From Actinomycetota bacterium (GTDB lineage: Bacteria; Actinomycetota; UBA4738; HRBIN12): a stretch of DNA of 5,323 nucleotides. The stretch lies in contig SIRV01000229.1 in assembly GCA_004366195.1 (NCBI GenBank), forward strand, positions 1-5,323, given 5' to 3'. This document shows, one piece after another, positions 1-5,323 of the stretch. The number at the start of each line of letters is the position of its first letter. The first letter of the stretch is position 1. The position numbers and the translations under genes are program-made. The notes under the pieces are model-generated. The model saw only the letters and a list, made by a program, of their open reading frames with translations, had not been told where the DNA came from and searched no databases.

Positions 1-1908
1 CTCCAGCGGGTGCGTCCGCAGCTCCTCCAGTTGTGCTTGCGCGGCTCGCACCTGCTCGGTGAGCACGAGATCATCTCCATGGCGCGGATCGGCCTCGGGC
101 GCGTCCCGCGGGGCCCCGTCGAGGACGGCGGTCGGGCCGGAGACGACGAGCCAGGAGAGCCGTGCGCTCTGCAGCCTGAACGAGGTTCCGTAGGACAGGC
201 TGAAGCTCCCGCTCGGCGCGGCCGAGCTCGGCCTCCGGTACTCCGCCGAGATGGAGAACGACGCCTTCGTCCTTCCGTCCAGCCCCGGGAGGCTGTCGCC
301 CGGGTCCGACGTGGCGCCGCCGGGGACGATCCAGCCCGAGCCCGACACCGTGCCGGCGGGATCCACCACGATCGCGCCGTCGGGCACCGCGACCGAGCCC
401 CGGTTGTCGCGCCGGTCCGCCGCCGTCACCACCACCTCGTAGACCCCGGCCGGGACGAGGAGCAGACCGGAGAGGGTGTCGCCCTCGTCGACCATGTCGA
501 CGTCGTAGCGGGCCGCCTCCGAGCGGAGCGTGAGCGTCGCCCACCGGAGGCCGGACCCGTATTCCTCGTACCCCACGCGCACCTCCACCGGCTCGCCCGA
601 TCGGCGCGGCGCGGTGATGATCGGGTTCCCCAGACGCGGGGCGAGCGCATCCACCCGGAGCTCGACGGAGGCCGAACCCGCGTTCCCGAGGGCATCCGTG
701 GCCGAGCACGCCAGCGTCCGCGCGCCCTCCATCGCGTCCAGCCGGACCTTCCCTTCGAGCACGTGCGGATCGGTGGGCTCGTAGAGGTCCACGTGGATCG
801 GCGCGCCGTCGAGCGCGCAGCTGAGATCCTCGATGGCCGAGTCCACATCGGTCGCCGTCACGGTGACGGGCCCGTCCAGCCAGCCGTCGGTGGTCCGGTA
901 GTCGAAGGCGACCTCGGGCGGGGTCCGCTCCGGCGGGCGCCACGCCGCGTCCGTTCCGGGCAGCCCACCCACGACGTCCCCACCGATCTCCGAGATCACC
1001 GCCCCACCGGAGTCGCCGAAGTCGGCCACGATCCTCCGGCCGTCCGGGGCGAAGTCGGGGTTCCGCTCGCCACCGAAAACCATGTAGTCGGGTTCCCCGA
1101 GGGGATCCAAGGGGATGAGAGCGGACACCGTGGCGGGGTCCCCGTATCCGTAGAGGGTCGCGGCCGCCGCGACCCTCGTCCCGTCCGGTGAGACATCGGG
1201 GGTCCGGAAGTCCGTGCTCCATGCCTCCGTGAGGGTCTCCCGCCGGCCCGTCTCGATCGACATGCGCACCAACTGGAAGTGGTATGCGGGGTGCCCCGGC
1301 TGCGAGGGTGGCTCGAGCGGGGGTTCGAGGTCCGCGGGGTCGAGATCGCGGCTCGCGAAGACGACGGCGCTGCCGTCCGGCGTCCACGTGGGCTCGACCT
1401 CGTAAGCGCCGTCGTAGGGGGCGGGGGTCAGACGCTCGGATGCCACCCATCCGAGGTGCTGGAGGTGGATCTTCGACGTGCCGCCGACCGTGCGGGCGAA
1501 CGCGATGACCTCACCGTCGGGCGACCAGGCAGGGCTGAAGTCCCCCTCGCTGGGGCCGGACGCGCCCTGCGGGTCCGAGAACCGCGCGACCTCACCCGTG
1601 GCGACCTGCAGGATGTGCACCGCGAAGGGCCCGCCCTCCGAAACCTGCGCGGAGAAGGCGAGCCGGCGACCGTCGGGCGACCAGGCCGGCTGGATCGCGT
1701 CCCGCCCCTCGAGCTCGACGAGGGGCGCGAGGATCACTGCCTCCTCGTTCACCAGGACGACGGCCCGAGACCCATCCTCGGCCGTGTGGACGAGCGCGAG
1801 CTCGGCGGGCGGCGGTCCGGCAGCCGCGGGACGGGGCGTCACGGCGGCGAGCAGCAGGAGGGCGAGGAGCACCCGCGCGGGGTTCCGGATCGTGGACGTC
1901 CGTCTCAT
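1..1908 (-). CDS. Secreted TolB-like beta-propeller protein with Ig-like modules and a post-COAP-1-like segment (3' end outside window)
   Basis: Reading leftward from the ATG at 1908, 636 codons stay open to the window edge, so the C-terminus is missing. Residues 1-30 form a Sec signal peptide: basic start (MRRTSTIRNPAR), a Leu/Ala core and an AAA|G cleavage site after A30, so the protein is exported. Residues ~40-325 carry six propeller-blade motifs of the WSPDG type, at W76, W128, W175 (WTPDG), D238 (VSPDG), F286 (FAPDG) and a degenerate one at W323; this is the TolB/WD40-like (PD40) pattern. Residues ~330-415 look like an Ig-like module ending in DALGNAG, with C364 and C401 possibly paired; a second such module spans ~416-515. 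Residues ~520-595 (GSGWI at W526, SWLVVSG at W586) resemble the post-COAP-1 domain, from memory of the family. A Pro-rich insert lies at ~184-206. The final ~35 residues are polar and probably helical. It probably acts in surface or extracellular binding; no catalytic motif is seen and the substrate is unknown. Confidence 0.85.
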   Translation of the reverse strand, partial: MRRTSTIRNPARVLLALLLLAAVTPRPAAAGPPPAELALVHTAEDGSRAVVLVNEEAVILAPLVELEGRDAIQPAWSPDGRRLAFSAQVSEGGPFAVHILQVATGEVARFSDPQGASGPSEGDFSPAWSPDGEVIAFARTVGGTSKIHLQHLGWVASERLTPAPYDGAYEVEPTWTPDGSAVVFASRDLDPADLEPPLEPPSQPGHPAYHFQLVRMSIETGRRETLTEAWSTDFRTPDVSPDGTRVAAAATLYGYGDPATVSALIPLDPLGEPDYMVFGGERNPDFAPDGRRIVADFGDSGGAVISEIGGDVVGGLPGTDAAWRPPERTPPEVAFDYRTTDGWLDGPVTVTATDVDSAIEDLSCALDGAPIHVDLYEPTDPHVLEGKVRLDAMEGARTLACSATDALGNAGSASVELRVDALAPRLGNPIITAPRRSGEPVEVRVGYEEYGSGLRWATLTLRSEAARYDVDMVDEGDTLSGLLLVPAGVYEVVVTAADRRDNRGSVAVPDGAIVVDPAGTVSGSGWIVPGGATSDPGDSLPGLDGRTKASFSISAEYRRPSSAAPSGSFSLSYGTSFRLQSARLSWLVVSGPTAVLDGAPRDAPEADPRHGDDLVLTEQVRAAQAQLEELRTHPLE

Positions 1909-1915
1909 CGACGCA

Positions 1916-1924
1916 CCCCCCTCC
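1916..1924 (-). promoter_or_regulatory. Ribosome binding site of the secreted propeller gene
   Basis: On the minus strand GGAGGGGGG ends 7 bases before the ATG at 1908. It supports this start, which is also the one that places a complete signal peptide at the N-terminus. The 100-bp gap between this gene and the regulator upstream holds no convincing promoter: CATACT (1962 to 1957) could be a -10 but lacks a matching -35. The gene could therefore be read through from the regulator gene or have its own weak promoter. Confidence 0.55.
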
Positions 1925-2008
1925 CCGCGGGCAACGCACCGGAGCGCAACCGCGCAAGTATGCCCGAGAACCCCCGAACGCGCGATCGGCCGAACGGCCA
2001 CGCTTCGC

Positions 2009-2599
2009 TCAGGCCGCCGGCGTGTGCTCGGGGCAGAGCATCCGGGACTCCGCCTCGGAGAGGTAGCGCTCGATGAGGGCGCACCGGTGAGGGGCCTTCG
2101 TCCCCGGTGCGGCGTTCGGTCGGAAGTGCGCGCACCCCGCGCAGGGCGCGGCGACCACGAGCAGCCCCGAGCGCCGCAGCGTGTCCACCAGCGCGCCGAG
2201 GCCGAGCTCCAGGCGCTCCAGCGAGGTTCGATCGAGCCCCTCGAGCTCCCGCCGGAGCTCGGCCGCCACCCGCTCCAGCCGGGCGAGCAGGCGGCGGCCC
2301 GACGGGGTGAGCGCGAGGACCCGCCGCCTGCCGTCGTAGGGGTGGGGACGGCGCTCGAGCACGCCTCGCTCGACGAGGGGTTCCACGATGCCCACGGCCG
2401 TCGCGTGCCGCACCCCGAGGACCCGGGCGAGCTGACCGACCGTGGCCATGTCCGGCCGGGTCCGGGCGGCGAAGCGCAGGGTCTCGGCCTGGGCGGGGGT
2501 GAGCCCCACGGCGGCCGCCCCTTCGCGGAGCGTCCCGTCCACCGCCCGCGACAGGCGAAGCAGCGAAGCGAGGATCCCGTCCACCCGTTCCCGGCTCAT
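2009..2599 (-). CDS. MarR-family transcriptional regulator with a four-cysteine C-terminal tail
   Basis: This is a complete 196-residue winged-helix regulator, at the upper end of MarR lengths. Residues ~8-45 form the N-terminal helices. The helix-turn-helix lies at ~53-75 (TVGQLARVLGVRHATAVGIV), and the wing follows at ~83-98 with the family's DGRRR pattern (D89, R91-R93) and LALTPSGR. Residues ~100-147 are the charged dimerisation helices. After them comes a tail not found in classical MarR: C153-x2-C156, then HFRPN, C173 and C189, with PEH near the end. Four cysteines and nearby histidines suggest Zn, an Fe-S cluster or a thiol switch (inference). The frame is open much further upstream, but that part is antisense to the globin gene; the ATG at 2599 gives a normal MarR N-terminus. 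Its Shine-Dalgarno is poor, and a GTG at 2605 is the alternative start. The gene is divergent from the protoglobin gene, so control of that gene and of itself is the likely role. Confidence 0.9.
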   Translation of the reverse strand: MSRERVDGILASLLRLSRAVDGTLREGAAAVGLTPAQAETLRFAARTRPDMATVGQLARVLGVRHATAVGIVEPLVERGVLERRPHPYDGRRRVLALTPSGRRLLARLERVAAELRRELEGLDRTSLERLELGLGALVDTLRRSGLLVVAAPCAGCAHFRPNAAPGTKAPHRCALIERYLSEAESRMLCPEHTPAA

Positions 2600-2612
2600 C
2601 GGCACGCCGCCA

Positions 2613-2625
2613 GGATATCCGTAGG
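2613..2625. promoter_or_regulatory. Possible second regulator site, GGATATCC-GTAGG
   Basis: An 8-bp perfect palindrome GGATATCC (2613-2620) is followed directly by GTAGG (2621-2625). The words TATCC and GTAGG are the same two that build the palindrome at 2661-2673, in swapped order. It sits 14 bases upstream of the regulator's ATG, within its leader, and just upstream of the globin -35. It could be an auxiliary operator for the MarR protein, but the arrangement may be chance. Confidence 0.3.
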
Positions 2626-2630
2626 ACCCC

Positions 2631-2659
2631 TTGACTTCCACGACCCCCGGCGATAGATA
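2631..2659 (+). promoter_or_regulatory. Promoter of the protoglobin gene
   Basis: TTGACT at 2631-2636 (five of six matches to the sigma-70 -35 consensus) is followed after 17 bp by TAGATA at 2654-2659, a weaker -10. Transcription would start near 2666, giving a leader of about 36 bases before the ATG at 2702. This is a local AT-rich dip in a very GC-rich window. On the opposite strand the same hexamer reads TATCTA and, with GTGAAA (2683 to 2678) 18 bp upstream, could serve as a weak promoter for the regulator; that second promoter is speculative. Confidence 0.6.
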
Positions 2660-2673
2660 TGTAGGTATCCTAC
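2656..2673. promoter_or_regulatory. Putative MarR operator overlapping the globin -10 and start site
   Basis: GTAGG-TAT-CCTAC (2661-2673) is a perfect 5-bp inverted repeat around a 3-bp centre. An overlapping dyad, GATA-N6-TATC, spans 2656-2669. Short palindromes over the -10/+1 region between divergent genes are typical MarR operators, and a dimer bound here would block the globin promoter and probably the regulator's own. The site assignment is inferred from position and symmetry alone; nothing in the sequence shows binding directly. Confidence 0.5.
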
Positions 2674-2688
2674 TGGCTTTCACGCAGC

Positions 2689-2696
2689 GAGGAGGT
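2689..2696 (+). promoter_or_regulatory. Strong ribosome binding site of the protoglobin gene
   Basis: GAGGAGGT is a near-perfect Shine-Dalgarno, 5 bases before the ATG at 2702. It fixes the globin start and predicts efficient translation, in contrast with the weak site before the divergent regulator. Such a difference fits a low-level repressor beside a highly inducible target. Confidence 0.75.
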
Positions 2697-2701
2697 CGCG
2701 C

Positions 2702-3292
2702 ATGAGCACCGTCACGATCCCCGGGTACCGGATGGGGGACCCGAGCCTGCCCCCCGGCGCCCTGGACGTCGCCGCCTTCGAGCGCGTCTGCACGGCCACC
2801 CTGTTCACCGACGAGGACCGGCAAGCGTTGCGCGAGGCGAAGGAGATCATCGCCCCCCAGGTCGAGCAGCTCCTCGACGTGTGGTACGGCTTCGTGGGGA
2901 GCCACGACTTCCTGCTCGCCTATTTCTCGACGCCCGAGGGACCGAGCGGCGACTACCTGGCGCGCGTCCGTGCGCGTTTCGGGCAGTGGGTCCTCGACAC
3001 TTTGAGCGCCGACCACGGCCCCGAGTGGCTCGCCTACCAGGCCGAGGTCGGCCGGCGGCACGCTCGGGGGAAGAACGAGACCGACGAGGCCGCGCAGGGC
3101 ACCCCGGACGTCGTGCCGTTCCGGTACGTCGTGGCGTTCATCTACCCGATCTACGCGACGATCCGGGACTTCCTGGCGAAGGGCGCCCGCGACGAGGAGC
3201 ACCTCGAACGCATGCACCAGGCGTGGCTGAAGGCGGTCATCCTGAACGTCGCGGTCTGGAGCCAGGCCTACGTCGACCCCGACCTCTACTGA
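2702..3292 (+). CDS. Protoglobin (single-domain heme globin of the globin-coupled-sensor lineage)
   Basis: The 196-residue product matches the length and layout of Methanosarcina acetivorans protoglobin (about 195 residues), as I recall that sequence. Shared stretches are the N-terminal IPGY (6-9), LFTDED (34-39), WYGFVGSH (61-68), RFGQWVLDT (92-100), the H120 region with KNETD (124-128) and AFIYPI (145-150). H120 is the expected proximal heme ligand. W61, Y62, F93 and F146 occupy the known distal-pocket positions. The ~20-residue N-terminal extension typical of protoglobins is present. No transducer or enzymatic domain follows, so this is a stand-alone heme protein, probably cytosolic. Family members bind O2, CO and NO; sensing, NO detoxification and carrier roles have been proposed, and the sequence does not choose between them. 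The gene is divergent from a MarR gene and has a strong promoter and ribosome binding site, so it is probably induced by that regulator's signal. The position equivalent to Cys101 of the archaeal protein is Leu here; the only cysteine is C30. Confidence 0.93.
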   Translation: MSTVTIPGYRMGDPSLPPGALDVAAFERVCTATLFTDEDRQALREAKEIIAPQVEQLLDVWYGFVGSHDFLLAYFSTPEGPSGDYLARVRARFGQWVLDTLSADHGPEWLAYQAEVGRRHARGKNETDEAAQGTPDVVPFRYVVAFIYPIYATIRDFLAKGARDEEHLERMHQAWLKAVILNVAVWSQAYVDPDLY

Positions 3293-3295
3293 TCG

Positions 3296-3317
3296 CGCTC
3301 AGCCAGCGAGCTGAGCG
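3296..3317. terminator. Hairpin between convergent genes, possible bidirectional terminator
   Basis: CGCTCAGC (3296-3303) and GCTGAGCG (3310-3317) form a perfect 8-bp stem around a 6-base loop. It starts 3 bases after the globin stop codon and includes the stop and last codons of the convergent DUF255 gene. No U-tract follows on either strand, so it is not a classical intrinsic terminator. In GC-rich bacteria such U-poor hairpins are often proposed as terminators or 3'-end stabilisers; that role is inferred. Confidence 0.4.
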
Positions 3318-5323
3318 GCGAGGTCGGCGGGCTCGGTGACGGGCATCCGGCAGGAGAAGCGCTCGCAGACGTAGGCGGTGGGGCGACCGTCGAGCTGGAC
3401 CCGCTCTCGGAGCAGGGGCACGCGCTCGGCGGTCGTCGCATCTCCCGGCGGGGCGACCGCGAGGACGTGGTTCGGCAGGAACCGGCGGACCAGGACCTCG
3501 TCCACCAGGGCTCGGGTCCGAGGGTCGGCGGGGTCACCGACCACCGCCACCTCGCGCACCGGCCCGAGGTACAGGTCGAGCGCGCAGAGCGCGTGGCCGA
3601 AGCCGCCGGGGGCCCCGGCCATGAGCTCGCGCACCAGCCGGAGCGCGGAGACCGCGGCCCGCTCGTAGCGGTCCTCGCCGCTGAGGTGGGCGAGGCGCAG
3701 GAGCACCTCGGCTGCGGCGGAGTTCCCGCTCGGCGTCGCGTTGTCGATCAGCTCCTTGGGGCGGACGACGAGGGGCTCGGCGTCGGCGGCCGTCTGGAAG
3801 AAGCCGCCGCGCTCGGGGTCCTCGAACCGCTCGAGGAGCGCCTCGGCCAAGGCCCGGGCCTCGTCGAACCAGCGCGCGTCCCACGTCGTCTCGTACAGCA
3901 CGAGGCAGGCGTCGGCCAGGACCGCGTGGTCGTCGGCGACGGCCGGGGGACCGACCCGCCCGGCCCGCCAGGAGCGCGCGAGGCGTCCGTCGGGCAGGCG
4001 GAGCCGCTCCAGGACGAACCGCGCGGCCTCGACGGCCGCCTCCACGTACCGGGCCTCACCCAGCGCTCGGCCGGCCTCCGCCAGCGCCGAGATGGCCAGG
4101 CCGTTCCAGGCCGCGACCACCTTGTCGTCGGTGGCCGGGCGGACCCGTCGCTCGCGCAGCTCGAACAGCCTCGCCCGAGCCGCCTCCACCCGCTCCCGGA
4201 GCTCGTCGGCCCCCATGCGGAGCTCCTCCGCGACCTGCTCGAGGGGGCGCGGCAGCCAGAGCACGTTCGTCCCCTCCCAGTTGCCCTCGGGCGTGGCGCC
4301 GAGGGCCCGCGCCGCCGGCTCGCCCACGGCCTCGACCAGCTCCTCCCACGACCAGACGAAGAAGCGGCCCTCGACGCCCTCGGAGTCGGCGTCCTGGGAG
4401 GAGGAGAAGCCGCCCTCCGCCTGCCGCAGCTCGCGGAGCAGGTACCCGCACGTGCGGACCGCGACCTCGCGGTAGGCGGCGCGACCCGTCACCTGCCAGG
4501 CCCGGACGTAGAGCCGAGCGAGCTGCGCGTTGTCGGGGAGCATCTTCTCGAAGTGGGGCACGTGCCACCGCTGATCGGTGGCGTAGCGGTGGAAGCCCCC
4601 GCCCACCTGGTCGAAGATGCCGCCCGAGGCCATCGCCTCCAGGGTGCGCTCCACCATCGAGAGGGCCTCGGGATCGCCCCGAAGGTGCCGGCGGAGGAGG
4701 AACTCGAGGGTCATCGGTTGGGGGAACTTGGGGGCCCCGCCGAAGCCGCCGAAGATGGGGTCGAAGGCGTCTGCCAGGACGCCCACGGCGGCCCTCGCCA
4801 CGTCCTCCGAGAGCGGGTCCGAGGAGGCGCGCAGGGTCGCCGCGCGGGAGATGGCCTCCACGACGCGTGAGGCGTGGGCCTCGGCCTCCTCGCGGCGCTC
4901 GGCCCAGATCTCCGCGATCGCCGCGAGCACCCGCCGGAAGGCGGGGAGCCCCCCTCGGTCCTCCTTCGGGAAGTAGGTGCCCGCGTAGAAGGGCTTGCCC
5001 TCGGGGGTGAGGAACGCGGTGAGGGGCCAACCCCCGTGGCCGGTCAGGGCCTGGACGGCGTCCATGTAGATGGCGTCCACGTCGGGGCGCTCCTCCCGGT
5101 CCACCTTCACGCAGACGAAGTGGCGGTTCATCAGCTCGGCGGTCTCCGGGTCCTCGAAGGACTCGTGGGCCATCACGTGGCACCAGTGGCAGGCGGCGTA
5201 CCCGATGGAGAGCAGGATCGGCCGGTCCTCGGCGCGGGCGCGGGCGAGCGCCTCCGGGCCCCAGGGGTACCAATCCACGGGGTTCTCGGCGTGTTGGAGG
5301 AGGTAGGGGCTCGTCTCGGCGGC
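3299..5323 (-). CDS. DUF255 thioredoxin-domain protein, YyaL/SPATA20 family (5' end outside window)
   Basis: The frame is open to the right edge. The first visible residues (AAETSPYLLQHAENPVDWYP) match the conserved N-terminus of the family, so only a few residues and the start codon are missing; 674 residues are visible, normal for a family of about 670-700. An in-frame GTG at 5278 is not the start, because it lies inside the conserved NPVDWYPWG. Visible residues ~1-165 form the thioredoxin-like DUF255 domain with a CHWC motif (cysteine codons at 5191-5189 and 5182-5180), then VDREERPD and HGGWPLTAF. The rest resembles an (alpha/alpha)6-barrel of the N-acylglucosamine-2-epimerase/six-hairpin-glycosidase type, with hallmarks GGGFHRYATD, VPHFEKMLPDNAQL, SSSQDADSEGVEG, WNGLAISALAEAGR and ATPSGNSAAAEVLLRL. 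It ends in the usual CERFSC...PVTEPADL. No signal peptide is visible. The biochemical role is not established for the family; the CxxC suggests redox chemistry. It converges on the globin gene with a 6-bp gap, so the two are not in one operon. Confidence 0.93.
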   Translation of the reverse strand, partial: AAETSPYLLQHAENPVDWYPWGPEALARARAEDRPILLSIGYAACHWCHVMAHESFEDPETAELMNRHFVCVKVDREERPDVDAIYMDAVQALTGHGGWPLTAFLTPEGKPFYAGTYFPKEDRGGLPAFRRVLAAIAEIWAERREEAEAHASRVVEAISRAATLRASSDPLSEDVARAAVGVLADAFDPIFGGFGGAPKFPQPMTLEFLLRRHLRGDPEALSMVERTLEAMASGGIFDQVGGGFHRYATDQRWHVPHFEKMLPDNAQLARLYVRAWQVTGRAAYREVAVRTCGYLLRELRQAEGGFSSSQDADSEGVEGRFFVWSWEELVEAVGEPAARALGATPEGNWEGTNVLWLPRPLEQVAEELRMGADELRERVEAARARLFELRERRVRPATDDKVVAAWNGLAISALAEAGRALGEARYVEAAVEAARFVLERLRLPDGRLARSWRAGRVGPPAVADDHAVLADACLVLYETTWDARWFDEARALAEALLERFEDPERGGFFQTAADAEPLVVRPKELIDNATPSGNSAAAEVLLRLAHLSGEDRYERAAVSALRLVRELMAGAPGGFGHALCALDLYLGPVREVAVVGDPADPRTRALVDEVLVRRFLPNHVLAVAPPGDATTAERVPLLRERVQLDGRPTAYVCERFSCRMPVTEPADLAAQLAG

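Noticed and set aside
71..1450. Minus-strand 459-codon frame and plus-strand 393-codon frame (10-1191) over the secreted protein region
   Set aside because: Both are off-frame shadows. The true minus-strand frame from 1908 has a signal peptide, repeated WSPDG motifs and Ig-like modules, and was easy to miss because it has no stop inside the window.
1987..1999. GGCC-GAAC-GGCC inverted repeat downstream of the MarR gene as a terminator
   Set aside because: The stem is only 4 bp (5 bp with an impossible 2-base loop) and has no U-tract; it is expected by chance in such GC-rich sequence.
2600..3217. Upstream extension of the MarR frame to a start at 3217 (402 codons)
   Set aside because: The extra 206 codons run antisense through the protoglobin gene and the promoter region and match nothing in MarR proteins; the ATG at 2599 gives the normal family N-terminus.
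3467..4870. Long open frame on the plus strand (467 codons) opposite the DUF255 gene
   Set aside because: It is antisense to a clearly conserved gene; its translation is Arg/Gly/Pro/Ala-rich low-complexity sequence without recognisable motifs, as expected in GC-rich DNA.
5276..5278. GTG at 5278 as start of the DUF255 gene
   Set aside because: The frame continues upstream with the conserved ETSPYLLQHAENP sequence, so the true start lies beyond the right edge.
1..5323. tRNA, rRNA, CRISPR array, insertion sequence or attachment site
   Set aside because: No repeats with regular spacing, no transposase-like protein, no terminal inverted repeats and no tRNA-like cloverleaf were seen; nearly all of the window is accounted for by the four genes.

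Overview
The window is a GC-rich (roughly 70% by eye), densely coding bacterial stretch with four genes and no RNA gene, CRISPR array or mobile element that I could see. Codons are strongly G/C-ending throughout and all four genes look alike in base composition, so nothing suggests recent transfer. The lineage cannot be fixed from the sequence. A high-GC actinobacterial-type or similar soil/sediment bacterium is plausible, but this is inference.

Layout. Bases 1-1908 (minus strand, 3' end cut by the window edge) encode a secreted multidomain protein: signal peptide, six-motif TolB-like beta-propeller, two Ig-like modules and a segment resembling the post-COAP-1 domain. This reading frame has no stop inside the window, so its 636 visible codons run off the left edge. 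Bases 2009-2599 (minus) encode a MarR-family regulator with an unusual four-cysteine C-terminal tail. Bases 2702-3292 (plus) encode a complete protoglobin with the heme-pocket residues in place. Bases 3299-5323 (minus, 5' end cut off by a few codons) encode a YyaL/SPATA20-type (DUF255) protein with a CHWC thioredoxin-like domain.

How they fit together. The MarR gene and the protoglobin gene are divergent across a 102-bp gap. The gap holds a convincing promoter for the globin (TTGACT, 17 bp, TAGATA), a palindrome (GTAGG-TAT-CCTAC) lying where the -10 region and transcription start would be, and a strong ribosome binding site. This is the usual layout of a MarR repressor controlling both itself and its divergent neighbour. 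The cysteine tail suggests a metal, Fe-S or thiol sensor, so the pair may form a gas- or redox-responsive module: sensor-repressor plus heme protein. That is the most interesting part of the window. The protoglobin and the DUF255 gene converge with only 6 bp between stop codons, across a perfect 8-bp-stem hairpin that may act as a shared terminator.
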